A stretch of 41,886 nucleotides of DNA from positions 1-41,886 of the forward strand of contig NZ_BMSK01000036.1 of the NCBI RefSeq assembly GCF_014649115.1, in the 5' to 3' direction. The DNA comes from Streptomyces eurythermus (lineage in GTDB: Bacteria; Actinomycetota; Actinomycetes; Streptomycetales; Streptomycetaceae). The notes below the pieces were generated by a model. The model saw only the letters and a list, made by a program, of their open reading frames with translations, was not told where the DNA came from and did no database searches. Below are positions 32,426 through 40,528 of this stretch, one piece after another. How positions within the stretch are numbered: position 1 is the first letter of the stretch; each line of letters opens with the position of its first letter. The position numbers and the translations under genes are program-made.

Positions 32426-33479
32426 GGGGGATCTGTCGCAGCCGTTCATCCGCTGTGGCACCGGGCGCCGGGGACGCGGCGGGCTGGCTGGGTGTCCTGC
32501 CTGCCATGTCCCTCGTTGCCGGATGCCAGTGCATGAGCTGGCCGATGGTGACGGGCAGGGAGCGGATGCGGCGGCCGGTCGCGTGGGAGACGGCGTTGCC
32601 GATGGCGGCCGCCAGGCCGACGAGGCCGGTCTCCTCGACTTCCTTGGTGCCCGGCCGGGGTTGCCGGGTCCGGGCCGTCTCCTGGCTCCTGGCCCTGATC
32701 TTGCTGCTGCTCCTCGTCGTGACGTGGGCTTTCGCGTTCGTCCGATGGCTGCGCCAAGGCTCCCTGATCAACGAGAGGCCGGCCGGGTGACACCGCCATC
32801 TCCTTCGCCTCCTCGCGGTGGCCAGACGGTTGATGTCGGGGTTGCGCAGGACGGCGGAAGCACCGCTGCCCGGCCGGGCAGCGGCGAGCATGGCCCGGCC
32901 GACAGCGTCCGTGGTGGTGATGTGCCGGGGGAACAGGCGCCCCAGCATCGGGTGGAGGGCCGCGGTGGCACGGTAGATCCTGCGGTAGAGCGGGGTGCGG
33001 GAGACGGCACCGTCGACCGGCTGGACGAAGCCGGGGCGGAACATGTACGCCGTCATGGGCAGCGCCCGCAGGTCGTTCTCCGTACGGCCCTTGACCCGGG
33101 CCCACATCTGACGGCTCTGGCCGGTCGGGTCGGTGCCCTCACCGGAGACGTACACGAACGTCAGGCCCGGGCTCGCGGTGATCAGGGCACGAGCCGCGGC
33201 CAGCGCGTAGTCATACGTGACACGGGTGTACTCGGCCTCGGAGCGGCCCACGGCGGAGACGCCGAGGCAGTAGAAGCAGGCGTCCAAGCCGGTGAGCTCG
33301 TCCTGGATCGCCGTGAAGTCGGTGAAGTCGGCGTGGACGATCTGCCGCAGCCTGGGATGGGCCACGTCCAGCGGGGTTCGGACGACGGCGACGACCTCGG
33401 TGACCGCATCATCCCGCAGGGACGCGTACAGGGCGCCGTACCCGATCATGCCGGACGCTCCGAAGACGATGACACGCAC
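32406..33479 (-). CDS. NAD(P)-binding protein (paralogue), fused to foreign C-terminal sequence
   Basis: From GTG 33479 (GGGAG upstream) the first 220 or so residues are a paralogue of the protein at 31583: VFGASGMIGYGALYASLRDD, HADFTDFTAIQDELTGLDAC, FYCLGVSAVGRSEAEYTRV, YVSGEGTDPTGQSRQMWARV, KGRTENDLRA, FRPGFVQP, ending about LRNPDINRLATA (32817). The paralogue stops at this point. Here the frame runs on for 135 residues, of which only EVEETGLVGLAAAIGNAVSH (near 32600) resembles a known family, the tail of a molybdenum hydroxylase. The gene has lost its stop and reads into a remnant. First gene of a leftward set with the two SDRs upstream, about 120 bases from the next. Confidence 0.75.
   Translation of the reverse strand: MRVIVFGASGMIGYGALYASLRDDAVTEVVAVVRTPLDVAHPRLRQIVHADFTDFTAIQDELTGLDACFYCLGVSAVGRSEAEYTRVTYDYALAAARALITASPGLTFVYVSGEGTDPTGQSRQMWARVKGRTENDLRALPMTAYMFRPGFVQPVDGAVSRTPLYRRIYRATAALHPMLGRLFPRHITTTDAVGRAMLAAARPGSGASAVLRNPDINRLATARRRRRWRCHPAGLSLIREPWRSHRTNAKAHVTTRSSSKIRARSQETARTRQPRPGTKEVEETGLVGLAAAIGNAVSHATGRRIRSLPVTIGQLMHWHPATRDMAGRTPSQPAASPAPGATADERLRQIPPHERSS
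32526..32651 (-). pseudogene. C-terminal remnant of a xanthine-dehydrogenase-type molybdopterin subunit
   Basis: Residues 277-318 of the fused frame (GTKEVEETGLVGLAAAIGNA, VSHATGRRIRSLPVTIGQLM) match the extreme C-terminus of XdhB/YagR-like molybdenum hydroxylase large subunits (GxxExGxxxxAAAIxNAVxHATGxRxRxLPxT). Nothing else of the enzyme is present. On the opposite strand, 32680-32790 also reads as a possible membrane segment (SWLLALILLLLLVVTWAFAF), so several fragments meet here. Confidence 0.5.
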
Positions 33480-33596
33480 GAGTTCTCCCGATGGTGAAGG
33501 TGTGCCCGAGGGCAGGTTCGGTGGAAAGAACGACCGGTGCGGCGGCGCGGGCCGCCGCGGTCCAGGCCGCCCCCGGCGGCCCTTGCCCGGAGGGGA

Positions 33597-34433
33597 TCAG
33601 CGGGGAAGGCCCACGGACCGGGCCATCATCGCGTCGAAGGCCCGATCGGGCAGGACGCGCCGCAGGGCGAGGAGGGGGCGCGCGCCGAAACCGGTGGCGT
33701 AGCGGGTCCTGGGCCGGCGGGCCGTGACGGCCTTGCCGACGGCGTCGGCAATGACGGTGGGCGGGGACATGCGCTTGACCATGGCCTCGGAACGCATGGA
33801 GGCGGCAACGGCCTCGGCCTGACCGGAGTAGGCACCGCCGGCGGACGACTTCTCCAGGTGGTCGGCGGCGATGCCGCTCCACTCGGTACGGATACCGCCG
33901 GGCTCGATGACGACGACGTCGATCCCGAAGGGCCTGACCTCCATCCGCAGGCAGTCGCTGAGGGCTTCGAGGGCGAACTTGGTGCCGTGGTACCAGCCCC
34001 CCAGCGGGGTGTAGATCTTCCCGCCCATCGAGGTGACGTTGACGACCGTCCCGCTACGCAGGGCCCGCATGTGCGGCAGGACGATCTGGGTCAGACGGAC
34101 GGCGCCGAAGACGTTGACGTCGAACTGACGGCGCGCCTCCTCTTGGGAGACGTCCTCCAGGGCGCCGTACGAGCCGTATCCGGCGTTGTTGACCAGCACG
34201 TCGATGCGGCCGGTCTCGGAGACGATCCGGTCGACCCCGCTGCGCATCGAGTCGTCGTCGGTCACGTCCATCGCCAGCGGGCGCACGCCGCGTTCGGCGA
34301 GCTTGCGGAGGCGGTCGGTGCGGCGGGCCGCGCCGTAGACGGTGTAGCCGAGGGCGATCAGCTTGAGGGCGGTCGCTTCGCCGATGCTGGAGGAGGCTCC
34401 GGTCACGAGAGCTGTCTTGGTGGTGGTGGTCAT
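33597..34433 (-). CDS. Short-chain dehydrogenase/reductase
   Basis: A 278-residue classical SDR from ATG 34433. TGASSSIG at 11-18, an Arg pair after strand 2 (YGAARRTDRLRKL) favouring NADP(H), NNAGYGSYG at 82-90, Ser135 (VNVTSMGGK), Tyr148 and Lys152 in WYHGTKFALE. The PGG after strand 6 (VIEPGGIRTEW) and the hydrophobic C-terminus with ARPLLALRRVLPD fit the group annotated as oxidoreductases of the 17-beta-HSD/retinol type. It is transcribed leftwards with the upstream SDR (55-bp gap) and the NAD(P)-binding gene. Substrate unknown. Confidence 0.9.
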   Translation of the reverse strand: MTTTTKTALVTGASSSIGEATALKLIALGYTVYGAARRTDRLRKLAERGVRPLAMDVTDDDSMRSGVDRIVSETGRIDVLVNNAGYGSYGALEDVSQEEARRQFDVNVFGAVRLTQIVLPHMRALRSGTVVNVTSMGGKIYTPLGGWYHGTKFALEALSDCLRMEVRPFGIDVVVIEPGGIRTEWSGIAADHLEKSSAGGAYSGQAEAVAASMRSEAMVKRMSPPTVIADAVGKAVTARRPRTRYATGFGARPLLALRRVLPDRAFDAMMARSVGLPR

Positions 34434-34488
34434 GAGGTCCTCGTCAAGGGGTGAGCAGCTGTCGGTGGCCGGTGGCGCAAGGGAGCTC

Positions 34489-35304
34489 TCAGATGCCGAA
34501 CCGGCTCTTGATGCCGCCGAGGAAGGTGGCGTCGTCCGTGGCGGCGCGCTGGGCGATCAGCTCGGCCGCGAACGGGCCGGCGGGGTAGCGCAGCTGGTCG
34601 GTGCCGTCGGTGGCCGCCCGGTAGACGGTCTCGGCGACGATCTCGGGCTTGTCGCCACCGGCGCCCAGCTGCGCCTGCCCTTCGAGGACCGCTCCGACCA
34701 GCTTCTGGTACTCGGCCAGGGACTCGTCGTTGGTGAAGTCGAAGGAACGGCCGGCGAAGTCGGTGTCGACGATGCCCGGCTCGACGAGCTTGACGTGGAC
34801 GCCGATCGCGGCGAGTTCGTAGTGCAGCGCCTCGCTCAGTCCTTCGACGGCGAACTTGCTGCCGTGGTACAGGGTGCCGAGCGGGAAGGTGACCTTGCCG
34901 CCGATGGAGGAGATGTTGACGACGGTGCCGCCGCCGTTGGCGCGCAGGTGCGGCAGGACGGCCTTGGTCGTCTCCAGCAGGCCCATGACGTTCACGTCGA
35001 ACTGCCGTCGGGCCTTCTCCATCGGAATCGCTTCCAGCAGGCCGTAGGCGCCGTACCCCGCGTTGTTGAGCAGCACGTCGATCCGACCGAACCGCTCCAG
35101 GCCGGCGTCGACGGCCGTGGCGATCGAGGCGGAGTCCTGCACGTCGAGCCGGGTGACGAGCACGTTCTCCAGGGCGGTGAGCTCGGTCTCCTTCTCGGGG
35201 CTGCGCATCGTGGCGATCACGTTCCAGCCCTGCTCGTGGAAGTGCTTCGCACTTGCCCGGCCGATGCCGCTGGAGCTGCCGGTGATGAGGATCGTCTTGG
35301 TCAT
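34489..35304 (-). CDS. Short-chain dehydrogenase/reductase
   Basis: 271 residues from ATG 35304 (MTKTILITGSSSGIGRASAK), preceded by GGAGAC; a longer frame back to 35358 adds residues without support. TGSSSGIG at 8-15, NNAGYGAYG at 80-88, Ser132/133 (VNISSIGGK), Tyr146/Lys150 (LYHGSKFAVE). It is similar throughout to its neighbour (same AGYGxYG and EKARRQFDVNV blocks), so the two probably arose by tandem duplication. C-terminal part DKPEIVAETVYRAATDGTDQ, LRYPAGPFAAELIAQRA is complete. First gene of the leftward set, divergent from the AraC-type regulator, and therefore its likely target. Confidence 0.9.
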   Translation of the reverse strand: MTKTILITGSSSGIGRASAKHFHEQGWNVIATMRSPEKETELTALENVLVTRLDVQDSASIATAVDAGLERFGRIDVLLNNAGYGAYGLLEAIPMEKARRQFDVNVMGLLETTKAVLPHLRANGGGTVVNISSIGGKVTFPLGTLYHGSKFAVEGLSEALHYELAAIGVHVKLVEPGIVDTDFAGRSFDFTNDESLAEYQKLVGAVLEGQAQLGAGGDKPEIVAETVYRAATDGTDQLRYPAGPFAAELIAQRAATDDATFLGGIKSRFGI

Positions 35305-35390
35305 GGTCGTCTCCGTTCCTTCGCCGAGTTCACCGCTGCGGTGGCTCGTGGCTTCCACGCTAGGCGGAGAAACACGTCAGGGGACTAGCG

Positions 35391-35439
35391 GAAGACGCCT
35401 ACCTTCTTGCTGTTCACGCCACCTCCAGATGGCGTCTTC
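35391..35439. promoter_or_regulatory. Long-spaced inverted repeat in the SDR/AraC divergent promoter
   Basis: gaagacgcc at 35391-35399 and ggcgtcttc at 35431-35439 are exact complements with a 31-bp spacer, so centres are about four helical turns apart. It lies between the divergent SDR and AraC genes (196-bp gap). The spacing fits two half-sites for a dimeric regulator rather than a hairpin. Confidence 0.6.
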
Positions 35440-35500
35440 TGCGGGTCCGATGGCGCATGCGGCATGCCCTTCCTCGCGTGCGCGGAACTACCCTCGGGGC

Positions 35501-36502
35501 ATGGCATCGAAGCAGTTCACCCTGGACCCGGGCACCCGCGCACTCCTGCACGACCTCGGCATCTCCCTCGCCCGCGTGCTGCGCCGGGCGCAGCTTCCGG
35601 CCGGTCTCTTCGCTCACGGCCAGGTCACGATGACGACCGAGGAGTACTACCGGTTCTGGGACGCGCTGGACACCGAGGCCGCGGATCCCGACCTGGCGGT
35701 GAGGATCGGGCGGGCTCTGTCCGTCGAGGTGTTCAATCCGCCGATCTTCGCGGCGCTGTGCAGCGCGGACCTGCGCACCGCGGCCGAACGCATCGCCGCC
35801 TTCAAGCCGCTCATCGGCCCTGTGAACCTCGACGTCACCGCCGACCGCACCGGGCTGACGATCACGGTCCACTGGCCCGACGGCCCGACGCCACCCCCAC
35901 TCCTTGCCGCGGCCGAACTCGCGTTCTGGGCGGCACTGGCACGCATCGGCACACGGCGCGAGATTCACCCGACCCGCGTCGCCATGCGCCACGCCCCGCA
36001 GCCCTCGGCCGGGACCACCTCGTACTTCGGCACACCAGTCCGCGCCGGCGAGGCCGACGCCATCACCTTCTCCGCCGAGGACGCCTCACAGCCGTTCCTC
36101 ACCGAGGACGAAGCCATGTGGAACTTCTTCGCACCCGAACTGCGCCGCCGCCTGTCCGAACTCGAAGCGTCCGCCACCACCGCCGACCGGGTGCGCGCCG
36201 CACTCCACGAGCACCTGCCCGCCGGCGAAAGCTCCATCAACGCCGTCGCCGCCCAGCTCATGCTCAGCCCCCGCACCCTCCAGCGCCAGCTCCAGGCAGA
36301 AGGCGCCAGCTACCAGGCCGTCCTCAGTGACACCAGGGAAAAGCTCGCCCGCCGCTACCTCGCGGACCCCGCCCTCCCCATCTCCCAGGTCGCCTACCTC
36401 CTCGCCTACGACGACACCAACTCCTTCTACCGGGCCTTCCGACGCTGGACCGGCCTCACCCCCGAAGCCGCACGCAACACCGACTACCTCACGCCCGCCT
36501 GA
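35501..36502 (+). CDS. AraC-family transcriptional regulator
   Basis: A 333-residue regulator from ATG 35501, with no strong ribosome binding site. The N-terminal two thirds resemble the arabinose-binding-like domain of OruR/ArgR-type AraC proteins (DLGISLARVLRRAQLPAGLF, YYRFWDALDTEAADPDLAVR, ADLRTAAERIAAFKPLIGPV). The C-terminal HTH_18 pair follows: SSINAVAAQLMLSPRTLQRQ, LQAEGASYQAVLSDTREKLA, RRYLADPALPISQVAYLLAY, DDTNSFYRAFRRWTGLTPEA. It is divergent from the SDR genes. AraC proteins of this group usually activate a neighbouring catabolic operon in the presence of its substrate. Confidence 0.9.
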   Translation: MASKQFTLDPGTRALLHDLGISLARVLRRAQLPAGLFAHGQVTMTTEEYYRFWDALDTEAADPDLAVRIGRALSVEVFNPPIFAALCSADLRTAAERIAAFKPLIGPVNLDVTADRTGLTITVHWPDGPTPPPLLAAAELAFWAALARIGTRREIHPTRVAMRHAPQPSAGTTSYFGTPVRAGEADAITFSAEDASQPFLTEDEAMWNFFAPELRRRLSELEASATTADRVRAALHEHLPAGESSINAVAAQLMLSPRTLQRQLQAEGASYQAVLSDTREKLARRYLADPALPISQVAYLLAYDDTNSFYRAFRRWTGLTPEAARNTDYLTPA

Positions 36503-37030
36503 TCGGTGAACTGAACCCCACCCACACGAGCGGAGAGTCCGGTCCGGATCCCGGATCCGCCAACTATCACGAACGATCACAATCGAAACAGGATGAATCG
36601 GGGCTGCAAGGGCTGATTTTGGTGCTCTTGTCCAGCAGGGCCGGCCCGGCCACGAAGCCGTCCCTGACCCCTTGTCCACCTCCGCTACCGTCCCGCCCAC
36701 CGCCGAGAAGCCGCCGCCTTTAACGGCGTGCTGGTGACCCTGGACGTGTGATCCACATGTCGGTTCCGTTCTCCTGTGCCGGGGAGGACTGCGGCGGAGG
36801 AGTGGACATGGGCCCACCGACGTTCTCCGAGTGGGAGATGCAAGTCACAGGGCCCGACCAGCCGTCCCGAGTTGTCCGGGACAGAACCCAGGTCCGGCCG
36901 CTGACCACGCCGGACAGCGCGACGGCTGTCCGGGACAGCGGAACACCTGGTCACCGCCCGAGTCGTTCCCTGACGCTGTCGGCAGCCAGGAGGGAACCTC
37001 CCTCGTGGCACAGGTGAAGGGAGACGGACC
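36503..37030. other. Gap without a supportable gene
   Basis: About 530 bases. A short exact hairpin (cggatc-ccg-gatccg, around 36546-36560) follows the AraC stop and may act as a weak terminator. The promoter of the small secreted protein must lie in the right half; GGGAGA lies just before its ATG. No coding sequence recognised. Confidence 0.4.
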
Positions 37031-37294
37031 ATGCGCACGACAGCGAAGCGCGTCCTCGGCGCACTTGCCGCCGGCGCGGCAGTCGTCATGATGGCCTCGG
37101 CGGGCGCCTCGGCCGCCGCGGGCACGACCGCGACGGCCACAGCCGCCACTCTGGTCCCCGCGAAGGCTGCGGGCTGGGATTACATAGGTGAGTTCTCCAA
37201 GTCGGAGTGCATAGCGCTGCGTGACTCCTATGCCGGTACGGCCAAGTGCGTCCGCAACGCCGGCGGCCTGTACGACCTCTACGTCTGGGTGTGA
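37031..37294 (+). CDS. Small secreted protein with two cysteines
   Basis: An 87-residue precursor. The Sec signal is MRTTAKRVLGALAAGAAVVM, MASAGASAAAG, with cleavage likely after ASA near residue 29. The mature part ends in GWDYIGEFSKSECIALRDSY, AGTAKCVRNAGGLYDLYVWV, with one Cys pair (SEC...KC) that can form a single disulfide, and aromatic residues at both ends. GGGAGACGGACC precedes the ATG. An isolated transcription unit with a strong terminator 120 bases later. Similar short actinobacterial exported proteins exist, with no known function; a small folded extracellular peptide is the best description. Confidence 0.75.
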   Translation: MRTTAKRVLGALAAGAAVVMMASAGASAAAGTTATATAATLVPAKAAGWDYIGEFSKSECIALRDSYAGTAKCVRNAGGLYDLYVWV

Positions 37295-37416
37295 CCCGCT
37301 GTTCTCCCGGACCAGTGCCTGAGACGGTGGCCCGAGAGGGGAACACGAGGCTGCCGCCAAGTCCGTGAGAACGATTCGCCGGACAGCGCGCTCGCCGCAG
37401 CCGCGTTAGCACCCAG

Positions 37417-37456
37417 GGCCCTCGTCCCGGACGCGTGAACCGGGGCGAGGGCCTTT
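37417..37456 (+). terminator. Factor-independent terminator
   Basis: ggccctcgtcccgg (37417-37430) pairs with ccggggcgagggcc (37440-37453), 13 of 14 positions, with a 9-base loop, followed by TTT. It ends the secreted-protein transcript. Confidence 0.8.
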
Positions 37457-37794
37457 CCTGCCGCTTGGCGGCCGAACCCTCGGTTCCGAAGCGAAGGGAC
37501 CAGTACCGGGCCAGCCGTCCCGACGTTCTGCGGTATGCACGTGGGAAGCCACTGTGGAACCCCCTTTGGTGCCTGATATCGAGAGAGCAAAACAGAAAAC
37601 ACGCAGGTCACCGCGCAGATCGAGCGCGCCCCGCGTCGTCACAGCCCTCTTCTCCCCTCCTGAACTTCTCTGTGTTGTCCGTGGGGGAGGAGGTCATCGG
37701 GTCCGGGGGCCGGGTGTCCTCTGCGGTCGGGCGCGGTCGGCGTCCGGCGGCCGGGCGTGGTGGTGTGGTGGGTGACGGGAAGGGAGTGGGGCTC
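37457..37794. other. Gap without a supportable gene
   Basis: No coding segment recognised on either strand. It includes an A-rich patch (agcaaaacagaaaacacg near 37588-37605), rare in this sequence, and the upstream region of the replication-relaxation pseudogene. Confidence 0.4.
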
Positions 37795-38905
37795 ATGGCG
37801 GGCGAGCGGGAGACGAACCCGGCGGGATCGACGAAGACCTTGCTCGGTGACGTGCTGTGCGTGCTCGGGGCATTGAAGGTGGCCACGGCTGATCAGATCC
37901 AGCGGATCGGCGCTCCGCACCTGAGCCACCGGTACACCGGCAAGCCGACTGCGTCGAAGCGGAAGCAGGCCCGTACCGCCTCCCACACCGCCGTGCTCTC
38001 CGGCATGCGCCGGCACGGCCTGGTGGAGAACGGCGGCTCCACCCAGGCGGGGGACCGCTTGCGGAACCTGGCCCCCAAGGGCCTGCAAGCCGCCTCCTGC
38101 AGCGCCCGGTGACGGAGATGGGGTCCGCCGCGCGCGGCGTGGGCTCCAGCGGCGCCTTGCACCCGATGGCCGTCAACGAGACCGTCATCGCGATGCTGCG
38201 CCCGAAGCCGGACATGGCCAGGTTCACCGTCGACCCGCCGCACGTCCAGGCCGCCGCCCGGGCCGCCGTCGACGCGCCGCCCGGGTTCGGCACCATCGCC
38301 TCGTACTGGCCCGAGGTGCCGCTGCCCGGCCGCCCGGCACGTGGAACGCGCCCGGGCGGGGCGGCGCCCAGGCCGGCATCGTCCTGACCGGCCCGCAGGA
38401 CGGGGTGCCGCTGCTGTTCATCGAGGTCGACAACTGCCACGAGACCGCCGAGGAGATCGCCGGCAAGCTGGGCAAGTACGCCCGGTTTGTGCGGCGGGAG
38501 GTGAAGGACACCGACGGCACCGAGCGGCCGATGTAGCGCACCTGCTGGAGCGCGCCGGCCACCTTCTCCGGTGACAGGGCGCACCCGCCGGTCCTGCTGG
38601 TGTTCGACCGCATCGGCGAGCGCAATCCCGACCGCGCCATCGCGCGCCTGCACGAGCTGACCCGCTGCCTGTGGCAGGGGGAGCGGGCGGAGGGCTTCCA
38701 CGACTACGACGGCAGGATCCCCATCGTCGCCACCGGCCTGAAGCGGCTGCGCGAGTACGGCCCGGCCGGGCCGGCGTTGCTGCGTTTGGGCCGTACCCAC
38801 CTGCAGCCCCTGCGGGACGCGATCGGCAACCTGCGCCGCGAGGCGGCCCAGGGCCGCGCCCGGGAAGCGGCCGGGGAACGGCAGGGGGAGTACCTTGCTG
38901 TGTAG
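37795..38905 (+). pseudogene. Replication-relaxation family protein, broken by two frameshifts and an amber codon
   Basis: From ATG 37795: STKTLLGDVLCVLGALKVAT, ADQIQRIGAPHLSHRYTG and MRRHGLVENGGSTQAGDRLR form the winged helix of this family. A one-base slip near 38100 moves it to the frame TEMGSAARGVGSSGALHPMA, VNETVIAMLRPKPDMARFTV. A second slip near 38338 leads to AQAGIVLTGPQDGVPLLFIE, VDNCHETAEEIAGKLGKYAR. TAG at 38534-38536 stands for the Trp of PMWRT, and the same frame continues to VLLVFDRIGERNPDRAIARL, FHDYDGRIPIVATGLKRLRE and stop 38903-38905. The family is common on Streptomyces plasmids. A second, N-terminally altered member is at 7594. Confidence 0.7.
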
Positions 38906-38949
38906 CGTCGACGGCACCGACGGACCACCAGCCGGAGAGGCGGGGTTCC

Positions 38950-39135
38950 ATGCGCGCATCCACGGACATCACCGCCTCGGCCCTGGAGGGCCGCGGCCTC
39001 CAGCCGTCTGCCTGTGGCGTCCCCTCCCGGGGCCTGCTTGCCCGCGTGGACCGCGGCTTCGCCCGGTTCCTCGCCCAGCACACCGGGGACCAGGACGACC
39101 GTGCCGGCGGCGTCGGCGAGGACGCCCGGCGGTGA
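38950..39135 (+). CDS. Small conserved protein, first gene of intact cassette copy
   Basis: 61 residues, same length as its paralogue at 4818: MRASTDITASALEGRG, then LQPSACGVPSRGLLARVDRG and FARFLAQ, with an acidic/basic tail DQDDRAGGVGEDARR. The conserved core is GLQPxAxGxPSxxLLARxDRGxARFLAQ. GGAG stands ahead of the ATG. The stop overlaps the GTG of the next gene. No signal peptide or membrane segment. Conservation of length, core, spacing and overlap between the two copies supports a real gene and a functional pair with the downstream protein. Confidence 0.65.
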   Translation: MRASTDITASALEGRGLQPSACGVPSRGLLARVDRGFARFLAQHTGDQDDRAGGVGEDARR

Positions 39136-39572
39136 CCGCCGGCCACCCGCGCGATACCGCCCCGGCAGCGATGCCCGCCATGCACACCAGCAGCCACAGG
39201 GTCCTGTACGTCCCCGAAGGGCTCATCGGGGCGGAGCTTCCCCTCGACCGCGAGCCGTACGAGTGCCTGGTGAAGGCCGTCCTGGCGTGGACCGGAACGG
39301 AGGCGCTCGCCGAACGCGACTACGAGCAGATCGCCCTTCAGCTCACCGGCCACGCCCGCGCCGTCGCCTCCGACGTCCGCCGCCGTGCCGCCCGACTCCC
39401 CAAGGGCAGCGGGCCCCGGTCGCTCGCCGACATTGTCCTGCGCGAGGCGGAAGGCCGGCTGTCCGTGGCGGTCGAGGGCACTGTGCGCTGCGTCCAGAAC
39501 CGCGCCCGGCTCGTCCGTGCCCTCTACGAACGCCTGGACGGCCTGGAGGCCGGGCGCCTTCAGGCCGGGTGA
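39132..39572 (+). CDS. DUF6415-like protein, second gene of intact cassette copy
   Basis: 146 residues from the overlapping GTG at 39132. Blocks: YVPEGLIGAELPLDREPYEC, LVKAVLAWTGTEALAERDYE, QIALQLTGHARAVASDVRRR, AARLPKGSGPRSLADIVLRE, AEGRLSVAVEGTVRCVQNRA, RLVRALYERLDGLE. The pattern (L..H......V...A.RLP.......A...L.EA..RL........A...AR.V..L...) resembles the Streptomyces DUF6415 helical proteins. The truncated paralogue at 5000 shares the first 60 residues. All-helical, cytoplasmic. DUF6415 genes occur beside natural-product clusters and helix-turn-helix regulators; biochemical role unknown. The lasso-peptide cluster starts about 700 bases further on. Confidence 0.6.
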   Translation: MTAGHPRDTAPAAMPAMHTSSHRVLYVPEGLIGAELPLDREPYECLVKAVLAWTGTEALAERDYEQIALQLTGHARAVASDVRRRAARLPKGSGPRSLADIVLREAEGRLSVAVEGTVRCVQNRARLVRALYERLDGLEAGRLQAG

Positions 39573-39633
39573 CCACCCTCGGCACCCGGTACGACCACGG
39601 GCCCGGGGGCGGAGGGCTGCACCCGCAGTAGGC

Positions 39634-39958
39634 CTACGCCGGTGCCGGGCACAGGGGGGCGAGCGGGGAGCGTCGGCCCTTCTTCACGGCGCGCGGCTGC
39701 TCCCAGTCGATTTTCCGGGTGTGCGGCGGGGATTGCGTCGACGGAGTCGGTGGTGCAGAGCGGGACGTCGACGGCCCCGGCCCGGCTGGTGCCGAAGCGG
39801 ACCTCGATCGACTGCGGGGAGCGGACCCAGCCGAATCGCACCATGTGGTCGACGTCTGCACGGCGTACCCGGAGGCGGGCGGCGGCCTGCTCGGGCCCGA
39901 GGGGGGTGTCGGCGACCAGGTCCGCCAGGTCTTCGCGGCGGCAGACCTGGTTGACCTG
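39634..39958 (-). pseudogene. Conserved hypothetical protein, frameshifted and N-terminally truncated
   Basis: Reads VCRREDLADLVADTPLGPEQ, AAARLRVRRADVDHMVRFGW, VRSPQSIEVRFGTSRAGAVD, VPLCTTDSVDAIPAAHPE. After an extra A in the run at 39711-39714 it continues IDWEQPRAVKKGRRSPLAPL to TAG 39634. The pattern D.M.R.GW......VEVRFGTSRAG.V.VPL....VD.LP..HPE.DW..LR...KGRRSPLA is a recurring Streptomyces plasmid/arm protein with a helix-turn-helix-like start (AAARLRVRRADVD). The 5' end is missing, replaced by sequence similar to the small cassette gene. Confidence 0.55.
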
Positions 39959-40014
39959 GTGGGGGTGGTGCGGTGTCCCGTCCGGGTTCGCGCTCGGGTT
40001 GCGCCCTGCGGGCA

Positions 40015-40039
40015 CGCGCCGACCGCGGCTTCGCCCGCT
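40015..40039 (+). repeat. Possible third, decayed copy of the small cassette gene
   Basis: cgcgccgaccgcggct-t-cgcccgct at 40015-40039 differs in one of 25 positions from the same stretch of the gene at 4818 (ARADRGYAR) and encodes ARADRGFAR. The flanks cannot be aligned, so this is a short trace only. Chance similarity cannot be excluded in GC-rich DNA. Confidence 0.35.
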
Positions 40040-40254
40040 GCCGTGCGCTGTCGCCTCCGTCCTGGCTTCACTGTCCGGGGGTGTACTGGTGTGGCGGGCG
40101 GATTAGCGGGTGTGTGGGTGGATGAGCTGGTGTATGGGCGGGCGGTACGTACCCCGGCGTGTGCCGGGCGGGGATCTTCTGTCCCTCACTCAGGTGGTTT
40201 CGGCCTGGCGGGGGTGGTCTGTTCGCGGCGTGGCGTGCCTAACTGGGTTGTGGG

Positions 40255-40271
40255 AAGCGGGAGTTCCGCTT
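40255..40271. promoter_or_regulatory. Short inverted repeat upstream of the lasso precursor
   Basis: aagcgg-gagtt-ccgctt, exact 6-bp arms, 24 bases before the precursor GTG and just before its ribosome binding site (ggaggtgat at 40282-40290). It could be an operator or a leader hairpin. Confidence 0.4.
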
Positions 40272-40294
40272 CGAGGTGACCGGAGGTGATCGCT

Positions 40295-40432
40295 GTGAAG
40301 GAGACGCTGGAGGACATCGGGGCAGAGGACGTCTACGAGCCGCCGCTGCTGGCCGAGGTCGGGCAGTACGCCGAGGTGACCCAGGGCTTCTTCGGGGACT
40401 GGCCTGACGTTCCGGTCGGCCGGTGGCTCTGA
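40295..40432 (+). CDS. Lasso peptide precursor
   Basis: A 45-residue precursor, too short for routine gene calling. It starts at GTG 40295, 5 bases after the strong site GGAGGTGAT, and ends at TGA 40430-40432. The leader VKETLEDIGAEDV then YEPPLLAEVGQYAEVTQ carries the actinobacterial YxxPxLxxxGxxxxxT recognition motif with Thr at position -2. Cleavage after TQ would give the core GFFGDWPDVPVGRWL. Gly1 and Asp8 are placed for an 8-residue macrolactam ring (Asp5 would be too close), leaving the 7-residue tail VPVGRWL, in which Arg13/Trp14 could act as steric plugs. It has no Cys. The cyclase follows 96 bases later on the same strand. I do not recall this core among known lasso peptides. Confidence 0.85.
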   Translation: MKETLEDIGAEDVYEPPLLAEVGQYAEVTQGFFGDWPDVPVGRWL

Positions 40433-40528
40433 GGGCCCGGCGGGTGCCGGTCCTGGCCGTGCGGGTCTGGGCCGGCACCCGGTCTCACACCGCCCCGCCG
40501 TCGCTCGGTCCCTACCCTGGAGAAGTCG

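Noticed and set aside
32680..32790. Small plus-strand membrane peptide (SWLLALILLLLLVVTWAFAF)
   Set aside because: Hydrophobic and possibly real, but there is no start codon with a ribosome binding site, and it lies within a region of gene fragments; mentioned only as a remnant.
33537..34454. 305-residue plus-strand frame opposite the SDR
   Set aside because: Antisense to a complete SDR with YxxxK; composition is Gly/Asp/Val-rich shadow.
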